Origin: Treponema sp.
GTDB lineage: Bacteria; Spirochaetota; Spirochaetia; Treponematales; Breznakiellaceae
DNA length: 64,000 bases
Reading direction: 5' to 3'
NCBI GenBank assembly: GCA_009782555.1
Contig: WRIV01000007.1
Span: 62,001 to 126,000, forward strand
The translations under genes were made by a program, and so were the position numbers. Under the pieces are notes generated by a model that worked only from the letters and a program-made list of their open reading frames with translations, did not search any database and had not been told where the DNA came from. Below, one piece after another: positions 1-7,991 of the stretch; the stretch's first letter is position 1; every line of letters begins with the position of its first letter.

Positions 1-823
1 TTTTGATGAAATGAGGGAAAATGTATCGGAACCGGTAAGTTGCTTTAACTGCCACGCCGGCGAACCGGGAAAAGTTACCATCACACATAACTACTTGATT
101 GACGCTCTGGGATCGGATCTTGGTTCCGTAAGCACAGGGAGCATCGCTTGTGCACAGTGCCATGTAGAATACCACTTCGGCCCGGCGAACTCGGCTACGC
201 CTGCAGCGGTAATATTGCCCTACAAGGGACTTGCCCAGATGCATCCAGACTCCCAACTACAATACTATAACAGTCTAATAATGCCCGACGGCGGAGAGTT
301 CTACGATTATATCAATCCCCGCACCGGCGTGCGGCAAATCAAAATTCAGCACCCCGAATTTGAAACCTTCCATAGCATTGGTAGTCAACATGCCGGGACC
401 TATGCTTGTGCAGACTGTCATATGCCGACGGCTATTAACTCTAAGAAAGTTGCCTATGCCAGCCATGAATGGATGAGCCCCCTTAAAAATCCCGGATTGA
501 TAGCAAATGAATGCTCCTCCTGCCACAAGGATTTGGCAGCGGATGTCGCCAAGATACAGGAAGTGGCGCATAACCGTTCAGTCGAAATTGGATTGGCCCT
601 GGAGTCGTTCACGAATGAATTGGCAGCCGCTATCGAAAAGGGAAATTACAGGAATGAACAGCTGGCTTCCATTCGTAAAGCTGCCCGGGAATCGCAGTTT
701 TATTGGGACTTTGTGTGGGTAGAAAACAGCAATGGCGCCCACAATTCCCAATTAACCAAGCAGTGCCTGGATAAATCCGAGGCTCTCTTAAACGAGGCAA
801 AACAACTGTTAGCGCAATTATAG
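1..823 (+). CDS. nrfA: Cytochrome c nitrite reductase NrfA, C-terminal part (5' end outside window)
   Basis: This is the multiheme periplasmic enzyme that reduces nitrite to ammonium with six electrons drawn from the quinol pool. The reading frame is open back to base 2, so the N-terminus and the first (active-site) heme motif lie upstream of the window. Counting from the Met at base 11, four CxxCH heme motifs are visible at residues 11-15 (CFNCH), 47-51 (CAQCH), 133-137 (CADCH) and 168-172 (CSSCH). The CAQCHVEYHF stretch carries the NrfA catalytic Tyr, and KIQHPEFETF near residue 111 carries the calcium-site Lys/Gln and the catalytic His. Whether heme 1 is CxxCK or CxxCH cannot be seen. It is 4 bp from resB, which supports a shared transcript for reductase and heme-attachment machinery. 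Confidence 0.95.
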   Translation, partial: FDEMRENVSEPVSCFNCHAGEPGKVTITHNYLIDALGSDLGSVSTGSIACAQCHVEYHFGPANSATPAAVILPYKGLAQMHPDSQLQYYNSLIMPDGGEFYDYINPRTGVRQIKIQHPEFETFHSIGSQHAGTYACADCHMPTAINSKKVAYASHEWMSPLKNPGLIANECSSCHKDLAADVAKIQEVAHNRSVEIGLALESFTNELAAAIEKGNYRNEQLASIRKAARESQFYWDFVWVENSNGAHNSQLTKQCLDKSEALLNEAKQLLAQL

Positions 824-827
824 GTTT

Positions 828-2084
828 GTGCATCACCGTTTGAATCGTTTTTTAGCTTATTTACACTCCATGAAATTTGGAGTGTTAATTCTAGTGTTTG
901 TTTTGGCCTGCTCTTTGATGGGATCCTTGATTCCACAGGGCAGGTCATTTCAATGGTACCTTCAAAACTATCCCAGCGCCGGAAAAACTATTCTAGCGCT
1001 GGGATTTGATAATTTATTCCATACATGGTATTTCATTTTTCTGATAATCCTGGCCTGCGTAAATATTTTTTCATGCTGTATTATCCGTCTAAAAACCCTG
1101 CTGAAAACGGGGAAGGATTTGTTTCAAACAGCAGAAAATGCCCAGGGAGGCCATACAATCGGCGCAAAAGCGGCGGAAGACTTGGGCAATTACCTTGCCC
1201 TTAGGCATTATCGCCAGTATAAAACAGAAAAAACTGCTATTTTCTATAAAAACATCCCGGGCCGTTACGGTTCTTTTCTTGTGCATCTTTCACTGCTGTT
1301 TATCTTGGTTTTTGGGGGACTGGTATTAGGGATGGCCGATGTGGCCGATTACAATATCATGCCCGGAGAAAGCCTTGCTTTTGACAACGGTATGGTGCTA
1401 AAGCTGGAAAATTTTCGCATAACTGACGAAGCAGGAAAAACAGACTATGCCAGCGTAATTCAGGTAACAGCACAGGACGGCGCATCCGTTTCGAGGACAA
1501 TCAGCGTTAATTATCCCCTTACCTTCCGTTCCTTCAAGTACTACCAGCACAATTACGGTACTGCCGGTTCTGTGACCGCTTCCAATGCCGAAACAGGCGG
1601 ATCGGATGTGTTTTACCTTACCGAACAGAGCTTCCTATCCGGCGATGGCCGTAATGGTGTGATGTATATGACATTGTTTCCAGGCTATGTAGAAGACGAA
1701 AATGGAAACATTATACCGGTAACCGTTAGAGGCAATATCTTTCCCAATCCGGTCTATCATGTGCTGATTTCCGACGAAGGTACCATGACTGCTAAAATGG
1801 TACTGCCTGGAGAAACGATACAGACGGGGGATATTTCGTTTACCTTTAACGAACCTGTTAATTTTCCAGGAATCCGTATTAAACATATACCTAACCCTTT
1901 TCCAGGGCTGCTGTATGGATCCTTTGTTTTGATGATTGTGGGATTTTGGATGTGCTTCTTTTATGTGCCGACTGTTGTTACCATACGATCTGACAGCTAT
2001 ATTATATCGGGTTCAAAAACTATAGAAGAACAACTGATGATCGATACTTTCTTAAATGGACTTGATAAAAAGGAGATGTCTTGA
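828..2084 (+). CDS. resB: ResB-like cytochrome c biogenesis protein (System II)
   Basis: ResB (Ccs1) works with CcsA to export heme and attach it to apocytochromes c on the outer face of the membrane. The 418-residue protein has the family layout: N-terminal membrane helices around residues 15-35 and 60-85, a further helix near 150, a large extracytoplasmic domain, and a last helix around 360-385. The start is a GTG 4 bp after the nrfA stop. The end overlaps the ccsA start. Its position next to nrfA says that NrfA is the cytochrome it matures. No obvious shine-dalgarno precedes the GTG, so translational coupling to nrfA is likely. Confidence 0.9.
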   Translation: MHHRLNRFLAYLHSMKFGVLILVFVLACSLMGSLIPQGRSFQWYLQNYPSAGKTILALGFDNLFHTWYFIFLIILACVNIFSCCIIRLKTLLKTGKDLFQTAENAQGGHTIGAKAAEDLGNYLALRHYRQYKTEKTAIFYKNIPGRYGSFLVHLSLLFILVFGGLVLGMADVADYNIMPGESLAFDNGMVLKLENFRITDEAGKTDYASVIQVTAQDGASVSRTISVNYPLTFRSFKYYQHNYGTAGSVTASNAETGGSDVFYLTEQSFLSGDGRNGVMYMTLFPGYVEDENGNIIPVTVRGNIFPNPVYHVLISDEGTMTAKMVLPGETIQTGDISFTFNEPVNFPGIRIKHIPNPFPGLLYGSFVLMIVGFWMCFFYVPTVVTIRSDSYIISGSKTIEEQLMIDTFLNGLDKKEMS

Positions 2085-2881
2085 CCATGTTGAATGCTCT
2101 GTTTTTTAGCAGTCTTGCACTGTACTTGCTTTCGGTGATTTTGTATTTTACCGGAATGGCATTAAAAACCAAAATTATTCCCCGTATTGTTTGGTTTGTA
2201 TTTCTGGCCGGCTTTTTGCTGCACACGGGATATTTTTTGGGCCGCGGCATGGTTGCAGGACGATTGCCATTGTCCAACCAATTTGAATTTGCCATGTCCC
2301 TTTCCTGGGGTGTTGGACTGATTTATATTATTCTGCGGATAAAATTCAAAGCTGACTGGATTACGGCTGTTGCCCTTCCATCGGTCTTTCTGATCCTTTT
2401 CTATGCATCATTTCTCCCGCGGGATATCAAAGAACTTATGCCCGCCCTGCGTTCACCCTGGTTTGGCTTCCACATCGGCGCCGCTGTGGTTTCTTACGCA
2501 AGTTTTGTTCTGGCAGGCTGTGCTGGAATAAGATACCTGTTGCTCCTTAAAAAAGGAGAACCGGAAGATGGGACCCATTTGCGTCAAATAGACAGTCTCT
2601 CATACCGTCTTATCGGACTGGGAATGATAATGCTTACAGTTGTGATCCTTTCCGGTTCGGTATGGGCAGAGCAGGCATGGTCTTCTTTTTGGTCATGGGA
2701 CCCCAAGGAACTTTGGTCCCTTATTACCTGGCTCGTTTATGCTATTTATCTACACCAGCGCTTGCGCAAAAAATGGCGTGGAAAACCCATGGCTATATTT
2801 TCCTTTGTAGCTGTAATAATAGTATTATTCACTTTTATTGGAGTAAATACTCTCTTATCGGGACTGCACTCGTATAGATAA
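2081..2881 (+). CDS. ccsA: CcsA/ResC heme exporter (System II)
   Basis: An integral membrane heme handler of about 266 residues with roughly eight helices. The diagnostic tryptophan-rich WWD motif is present as WSSFWSWDPKE near the C-terminus, followed by the conserved ending FTFIGVNTLLSGLHSY. It presents heme on the outer face for ligation by the ResB/CcsA synthase. The frame starts at a TTG (2081) that overlaps the resB stop and lies 5 bp after an AGGAG; an ATG at 2087 is the alternative. nrfA-resB-ccsA is a self-contained module, and no other c-type cytochrome gene is visible in the window. Confidence 0.92.
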   Translation: MTMLNALFFSSLALYLLSVILYFTGMALKTKIIPRIVWFVFLAGFLLHTGYFLGRGMVAGRLPLSNQFEFAMSLSWGVGLIYIILRIKFKADWITAVALPSVFLILFYASFLPRDIKELMPALRSPWFGFHIGAAVVSYASFVLAGCAGIRYLLLLKKGEPEDGTHLRQIDSLSYRLIGLGMIMLTVVILSGSVWAEQAWSSFWSWDPKELWSLITWLVYAIYLHQRLRKKWRGKPMAIFSFVAVIIVLFTFIGVNTLLSGLHSYR

Positions 2882-2899
2882 GCCGGTAAACACCAGGCT

Positions 2900-3916
2900 C
2901 TATAAGACCTGATAGGTGTCGCTGTGAAAAAGTAACTCCTCTATCAGTCTGCCCAGGCCTAAACCCAGCCGCATTTCTTGTTCCATCAAGGCCGCAACCT
3001 GCCGCCCGGCCAAAGCTGCGTGGTTTTCCATTTGCTGGCGGCAAAAGTCAATACCGCCGCTTTGCAGCACTATTTGCCGCATCTCTCGAAGTAGTTCCCC
3101 ATAACCGGAAGCGGTGCTGTCTGATCTGGCGATCTCCCTAAGACGCTGGCCGCAGGATGGCTGCGTAAAAGCGTACAGTACCGGCAGGGTATAGATACCG
3201 TCTGCAAAGTCTTTGTGTACAGGTTTCCCTTCCTTGCTCTCGGCAGAAATAAAATCCAGCAAATCGTCCCGCATTTGGAACATATAGCCTAGATGCTCGC
3301 CAATAGCAGTAAGACTGCCAACAATGTTTTGGCTGGTGCCGCTGCCTTCGCCTCCCAACTGTGCAGCGGCCACAAAAAGAGCCGCCGACTTTCCAAAAAT
3401 ATTACGCAAATACTCTTCGACAGAAGTTTCTGTATTCCAGCGGCAAGACATCTGTCCCAATTCACCCCGGCACATTTTTTCTACTGTCCATCCAATGATT
3501 ATTCCCTCACGGTTCATTTGTTCCGCAGACAGATGGCGCAGTACGCGGCTGGTCATAAAATCGCCTGCATAAACAGCCATATCTTTACCGAACTGCTGTT
3601 GGATGGTTGGGCGTCCGCGCCGCAGCGGTGAATCGTCTATGATATCATCGTGAACCAACGACGCCATATGCACTATTTCGACCAAAGCTCCCATCTTACA
3701 CAGACGCTGCTTTTCGGCTTCGTAGTCCGGCCCAAAGCGGGCCGCCAGCAGCAGCAATAAGGGGCGTATCATTTTGCCGCGGGTACTATTCACACAGTTT
3801 AATATCGTCTCCACCTCTTCCATTTCCCCGCTGGTATGCAAAAATTCATTTATATAGTTATCAACAAGCAAGAGTTCTTCACTTAAATCTTTGATGTCTA
3901 ACAGCAGGTTTTCCAT
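2900..3916 (-). CDS. trans-Polyprenyl diphosphate synthase (quinone side-chain type)
   Basis: An isoprenoid chain elongase of 338 residues. Both aspartate-rich motifs are present: HDDIIDD at residues 89-95 and RDDLLDF at 216-222, with the basic RRGRPT motif after the first. It would build the C30-C45 side chain that MenA attaches to the naphthoquinone ring. It is the last gene of the minus-strand operon, 25 bp after menA. Product chain length cannot be told by eye. The gene is convergent with ccsA, with 18 bp between the stops. Confidence 0.88.
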   Translation of the reverse strand: MENLLLDIKDLSEELLLVDNYINEFLHTSGEMEEVETILNCVNSTRGKMIRPLLLLLAARFGPDYEAEKQRLCKMGALVEIVHMASLVHDDIIDDSPLRRGRPTIQQQFGKDMAVYAGDFMTSRVLRHLSAEQMNREGIIIGWTVEKMCRGELGQMSCRWNTETSVEEYLRNIFGKSAALFVAAAQLGGEGSGTSQNIVGSLTAIGEHLGYMFQMRDDLLDFISAESKEGKPVHKDFADGIYTLPVLYAFTQPSCGQRLREIARSDSTASGYGELLREMRQIVLQSGGIDFCRQQMENHAALAGRQVAALMEQEMRLGLGLGRLIEELLFHSDTYQVL

Positions 3917-3941
3917 GGCAATAATTCCTTAAACGTACTAT

Positions 3942-4859
3942 TTATCCCCGCAATGTATGCAGCAGGATGGCGGCCACATAGGCTGTGTTGGCGCATAAAT
4001 TCGCAGCCACAATGGTTCCCATGCAGGATTCGCGCTGATCCGGCGTATACGGCAGACGGACCAGCTTCCTCCAAACGGGGAAAGCTGCTAAAAGTAATAT
4101 GAGTACCAGGACCAGACCATTCCGGAAGCCCGCAGTAACACATACAATCTCCATAACAAGCCATATACCGGTGCACATAAGGTAAAAAACCCTGGCCCGC
4201 TCCCTTCCTAGTATTACAGGGAAGGTCCGGCGGCCGGTTTTTATATCCCTCTCAATATCACAGATGTTATTGGTCATCATAATCAGCCCAATGCCAAAAA
4301 CCAGCGGAATTGAGAAAAAAAATATTTTTACTGCAACATACCCTGCGAGGGCCGAAAATACCGCCGCCGTAATCAGGCCGCCCATAACTGTGCCTGAAAC
4401 AATCTCCCCCAAAGGCAGGTAGGAAATAGGGGTTTTTCCAGTTGAATAAACGACAATCACCAAACAGCCGAGCATTCCGCAAATAAGTGTGACGATACCG
4501 CCGCTGTAAACGGGATATATGCCCAACATAAGGGCGGCGGCCATAAAACCGAAACCCAAGAGCCGGACATGTTTCGGGTTAACGTTATTATACACAAGGA
4601 TCGCATCATTGGGATCGTTGGAATTTTCTACAAGGTCATTGCCCTTAACGAAATCGTAGTAGTCATTAATGGTATTAACCGATGCCTGAAGGAGGACAGC
4701 GGCCAAAAGCACCGGAACAAATACCAGCGGAGAAAAAGCCCCTTTAAATGCCACGGCCAGCACCGCTGCCAACAGTACAGGAAAAACCGACGCCGGCCAG
4801 GTATGGGGAGCGGCCAGGCCCACAACGTGTTTCAAGGTAAGCCTGGTGTATGCCGCCAT
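3942..4859 (-). CDS. menA: 1,4-Dihydroxy-2-naphthoate polyprenyltransferase (MenA, UbiA family)
   Basis: A UbiA-superfamily membrane prenyltransferase of 305 residues with eight or nine helices. The first Asp motif reads NDYYDFVKGND (about residues 65-75). The second, NNICDIERDIKTGRRT, lies near residue 195. This pattern fits MenA better than UbiA or a chlorophyll/heme prenyltransferase. It makes demethylmenaquinone on the cytoplasmic membrane. It sits 3 bp after flxA and before the side-chain synthase, so quinone assembly is co-transcribed with the Flx/Hdr oxidoreductase. The ring-forming genes, by either the men or the futalosine route, are not in the window. Confidence 0.87.
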   Translation of the reverse strand: MAAYTRLTLKHVVGLAAPHTWPASVFPVLLAAVLAVAFKGAFSPLVFVPVLLAAVLLQASVNTINDYYDFVKGNDLVENSNDPNDAILVYNNVNPKHVRLLGFGFMAAALMLGIYPVYSGGIVTLICGMLGCLVIVVYSTGKTPISYLPLGEIVSGTVMGGLITAAVFSALAGYVAVKIFFFSIPLVFGIGLIMMTNNICDIERDIKTGRRTFPVILGRERARVFYLMCTGIWLVMEIVCVTAGFRNGLVLVLILLLAAFPVWRKLVRLPYTPDQRESCMGTIVAANLCANTAYVAAILLHTLRG

Positions 4860-4862
4860 CTA

Positions 4863-5699
4863 TTATTCTTGCGGGAGTTTGCGCAACTCCGCCATGGTAA
4901 ATACCGGACCATCTATGCACACATATTTGCTTCCAATATTGCACCGTCCGCATTTACCTATACCGCACTGCATGCGCATCTCCAGCGTGGTTACGATCTG
5001 ATCATCGGCAAAACCCATTTTGGAAAGGCTTTTCAAACACATATTTATCATGATAGGCGGACCGCAGAGAACCGCCACCTTGCCTTTAGGTGTAAAAGCG
5101 CATTCTTCCAGGAACGGCGGTACGAAGCCGACATTTCCATTCCATTCGGGAGAACCCTTATCCACGGTTACATACAGTTTGGTATCCGGTTCCTTGGGCC
5201 AGGCTTCAAGCACTTCTTCTTTAAAGACCAGGTCGTCATAGGAACGGGATCCATACAGGATATCGATATGTCCAAAATCGGATCGATGGGCAAATGCATA
5301 GCGGATGAATGATCGTACGGGCGCCAGGCCGATACCGCCGGAGATAAACAGCATATCCTTGCCCTTGGCCGCTTCGATGGGGAAGTGATTGCCGTAGGGG
5401 CCGCGCAGACCCACCTTGTCACCGACGCTCATTTCGTGCAGAGCGTCCGTCAGCATCCCCGTCTGCTTGATGGCCATTTCCACCCAATCATCCCCTTCGG
5501 CGGTGACGGAAAACATCCCTTCCCCTACACCCAGTAGGGAGAGCATGCCAAGCTGTCCGGGCAGAGTGGTGAAGGGTTTTTTTCCGTTTTCGGTCTGGAT
5601 GCGGAATTTTTTCACATCTGGGGTTTCTTTATTGATGTCTATTACCTTGCACATCTGCGGCAGCAGAGGGTTTGTTTTGTTTGTTGTGACTTCGCTCAT
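4863..5699 (-). CDS. flxA: FlxA-like FAD/NAD(P)H-binding subunit with C-terminal [2Fe-2S]
   Basis: A ferredoxin-NADP reductase fold protein of 278 residues. In order: a flavin barrel with RGPYGNHFP, the nucleotide-binding GGIGLAPVRS, and a C-terminal dihydroorotate-dehydrogenase-B-type [2Fe-2S] site with CGIGKCGRCNIG and a further Cys (residues about 240-260). In FlxABCD-HdrABC complexes this subunit takes electrons from NADH. It overlaps flxB by 4 bp (ATGA) and is followed by menA. The anaerobic sulfite reductase subunit B is a relative, but the gene order with hdr genes favours Flx. Confidence 0.85.
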   Translation of the reverse strand: MSEVTTNKTNPLLPQMCKVIDINKETPDVKKFRIQTENGKKPFTTLPGQLGMLSLLGVGEGMFSVTAEGDDWVEMAIKQTGMLTDALHEMSVGDKVGLRGPYGNHFPIEAAKGKDMLFISGGIGLAPVRSFIRYAFAHRSDFGHIDILYGSRSYDDLVFKEEVLEAWPKEPDTKLYVTVDKGSPEWNGNVGFVPPFLEECAFTPKGKVAVLCGPPIMINMCLKSLSKMGFADDQIVTTLEMRMQCGIGKCGRCNIGSKYVCIDGPVFTMAELRKLPQE

Positions 5700-6691
5700 A
5701 CGGTTTTCGCCTCCCCTATCATTTCGACAGCCCTGCTAATATCAAGGCCTGCCGGGCATTTTGCAACGCAGCGGCCGCACCCCACGCATAAGTTCTGACC
5801 ACAGCGCTCGGAAAAATAGGATAGTTTATGTAAATAGCGGTTACGCAGCCTTTCTTTGGCACTGGGGCGCGGGTTGTGCCCGCCGGCCATACGGGCGTAT
5901 TCGCTGAACATACAGCTATCCCAATAACGATTTTCCGTACCGCCGGCCGCTCCGCGCAGTTCCGGTCCCATCTCAAAACAGTAACAGGTGGGGCAGACGA
6001 AGGTGCAGGTGCCGCAGGCCAGACAGGGGCGGGACAATTCATCCCATATAGGGTGCTCGAACATTTTTGAAATTTTTTCTGTCACAGGGGCCATATTTAC
6101 CTTAAGCTCCGGTTCTGCCATGGGCAGGGTCTGCCCGGTCGCATCTCCTATCAAGCCGGAAAGGATTTTTAATGCCGCCTGGCCCTTGTCGCTCTGGCAG
6201 TGGACATTCCACCCGGCAGCGGTGGGAACAAGCAAAATATCAGCTGTCTGCGCTGATCCCGGATCCACGCCCATGCTCTTGCAGAAGCAGGTCTGGGCAA
6301 CACGAGTACAGGCAATTGCAATAATAGTAAGTTTATCGCGTTTGCGGGCATAAAATGCATCAGTAAAAGTGTCGGTAATAAATACTTTATCCAGGCAGTT
6401 GATAGACTGAACATCGCAGGGACGGATACCGAACAATATCTGATCCTCCGCATCCTGTATTTCTTCAACCGAGGCGCCCGTCCCCGTGGTAAAGCGGTAC
6501 ATTTTCTGCGTCTGCGGGAACAGTACATCCTTGGGCGGCAGGGTAGTGTTTACCATATTCGGATCGAACGGTGTTCCGGGAGCGTAGGGCACGAATTTTT
6601 TTACATCGTCCACCGTACCCGGCAACAGTACCTTGCCCGACTGTGCAAGCGCTGTCAAAGCTTTTTCCAAGTTTTCTTTTCTCAGTTCCAC
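5696..6691 (-). CDS. flxB: FlxB-like iron-sulfur subunit
   Basis: A 331-residue protein related to the electron-transfer subunits of anaerobic sulfite reductase (AsrA) and of sulfhydrogenases (HydB). The C-terminal half has two ferredoxin-type clusters, CLACGTCTFVCP near residue 225 and CVGCGRCVAKCP near residue 303. The N-terminal half carries the family RPCDVQSI and CFCKSMG regions. It starts at a GTG preceded by GGGGG. It should relay electrons between the flavin subunit FlxA and FlxC/FlxD. The order within the operon mirrors the flxABCD-hdrABC clusters described in sulfate reducers and clostridia, but transcribed from the hdrC side. Confidence 0.8.
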   Translation of the reverse strand: MELRKENLEKALTALAQSGKVLLPGTVDDVKKFVPYAPGTPFDPNMVNTTLPPKDVLFPQTQKMYRFTTGTGASVEEIQDAEDQILFGIRPCDVQSINCLDKVFITDTFTDAFYARKRDKLTIIAIACTRVAQTCFCKSMGVDPGSAQTADILLVPTAAGWNVHCQSDKGQAALKILSGLIGDATGQTLPMAEPELKVNMAPVTEKISKMFEHPIWDELSRPCLACGTCTFVCPTCYCFEMGPELRGAAGGTENRYWDSCMFSEYARMAGGHNPRPSAKERLRNRYLHKLSYFSERCGQNLCVGCGRCVAKCPAGLDISRAVEMIGEAKTV

Positions 6692-6703
6692 CTCTATACC
6701 CCC

Positions 6704-7555
6704 TTACATGAATTCTTCAAGGTCTTCCTTGTTGTAGCAGCCCAGGGCGTGGGAAGCATCATCCGAAAGTCCTGCTTCATCGCTGCCAAACAGGGTTTCC
6801 ACATCTTTGACCAGCTTGCGGTTGAGCTTCATCAATGGTATCTCCATGGGGCACACCCGTTCACATTCCCCGCATTCAATGCAGCGGTCGCCAATATGGT
6901 AGGCGCGGGTAAAACCGAAGGCAGCGTTTTCCAGCGTATTTGCCTGCTTCCCCATCCAGCCGGTGCGGTACTGGTCGGTATAACACACCATACAGTTGCA
7001 GGCAGGGCAGGAATTACGGCAGGCGTAGCAGCGGATGCATTTGGAGAATTGTTTCTGCCAAAAATCGTAGCGTTCATCCGAACTTTTGTTTTCCAGTTCC
7101 ATTACCTGCTCAAAACGAGGCTGGTTTTGCTGCTCCGCCACAGGCTGACCCAAGAGCTCGTCATGAATTACCGGGTTGCGGTGGCGGCAGACTTCGCATT
7201 TTGCTGCCATCTTGCCGTCTTCTTTCATACCTTCACAGGGGATACCGACAATGTACACTTTTTCCCGTGACAGGCGTCCATCGGCAATTAGACGGTTCAG
7301 CGCCCGCGTTTCACATCCACGGGCGGCCAGCCCCACAACTTCCGTACCGTATTGAAAATCCAGCGTATACTTGGCTAAGGTGTTGAGGCAGTGTTCATTG
7401 TAAACTAGTTTATCCGCGTCTTCCGGCTTGGACGCAAATTTTGGCGTCGTACGGGTGGGAAAGCGGGTAGCCCCCCAGCCGATAAAACAGCCGACCTTGC
7501 CGTCCGCAAGCAGTGAACGCGCTTTTTCGCGCAGGGCGCTTTGGATATCAGCCAT
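6704..7555 (-). CDS. flxC: FlxC-like iron-sulfur subunit
   Basis: A 283-residue protein with an FrhB/formate-dehydrogenase-beta-like N-terminal region (residues 1-160, several scattered Cys including CEVCRHRNP) and two ferredoxin motifs after it: CIRCYACRNSCPACNC near residue 183 and CIECGECERVCP near 232. It is predicted to be an electron wire in the Flx complex. It lies 12 bp upstream of flxB and overlaps the end of flxD by 8 bp. The exact assignment to FlxC rather than FlxB rests on gene order. Confidence 0.78.
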   Translation of the reverse strand: MADIQSALREKARSLLADGKVGCFIGWGATRFPTRTTPKFASKPEDADKLVYNEHCLNTLAKYTLDFQYGTEVVGLAARGCETRALNRLIADGRLSREKVYIVGIPCEGMKEDGKMAAKCEVCRHRNPVIHDELLGQPVAEQQNQPRFEQVMELENKSSDERYDFWQKQFSKCIRCYACRNSCPACNCMVCYTDQYRTGWMGKQANTLENAAFGFTRAYHIGDRCIECGECERVCPMEIPLMKLNRKLVKDVETLFGSDEAGLSDDASHALGCYNKEDLEEFM

Positions 7556-7991
7556 TGCTAACAGCCTCCTTCATCCTTTTATTCGGCCCCAGGGAGCGTA
7601 TTTCATCGGTAACCTTCTGCATGGTATCGCGGAATTTTGCCGCCTCCGCCCCGGAGATCCAGCGGGCCTGGAAACGTCCTTCTTCTATTCCGGCGTATTC
7701 CAGCAGGCGCTTCATCAAAAGGAACCGTCTGCGGGTAAAGTAGTTGCCGCTGGTATAGTGGCAATCGCCGGGGTGACAGCCGCATACCATTACCCCGTCG
7801 TAGCCTTTCTGAAAACCACGCAGAATGTATTGGGGGTTAACCCTGCCGGAGCAGGGTACGCGGATTACCCTGACATTGTCGGGGTATTTCATACGGTTCA
7901 ACCCAGCCAAGTCGGCGCCGGTGTAGGTACACCAGTTACAGGCGAATGCCAGTATTTTTGGTTCCCAGTTTTCAGCGTTTATATTTGACAT
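7548..7991 (-). CDS. flxD: MvhD/FlxD-like [2Fe-2S] linker subunit
   Basis: A 147-residue protein of the MvhD family, which passes electrons into HdrA. The signature cysteines are visible: C18 and C21 (ACNWCTYTGADLAG), C47 (RVPCSGR), C70, C72 and C77 (VCGCHPGDCHY). A longer frame exists upstream but runs inside hdrA. The start chosen is the ATG at 7991, which has GGAGGAGGTGG upstream and overlaps the hdrA stop by 13 bp, implying coupled translation. It links the flavin module (FlxA) to the bifurcating HdrA. Confidence 0.9.
   Translation of the reverse strand: MSNINAENWEPKILAFACNWCTYTGADLAGLNRMKYPDNVRVIRVPCSGRVNPQYILRGFQKGYDGVMVCGCHPGDCHYTSGNYFTRRRFLLMKRLLEYAGIEEGRFQARWISGAEAAKFRDTMQKVTDEIRSLGPNKRMKEAVSNG

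Noticed and set aside
2882-2930. Short inverted segments between ccsA and the polyprenyl synthase as a terminator
   Set aside because: Only 4-5 bp arms and no T tract.
4569-5312. Long plus-strand open frame of 247 codons opposite menA and flxA
   Set aside because: It is antisense to two well-supported genes and has no recognisable protein features.
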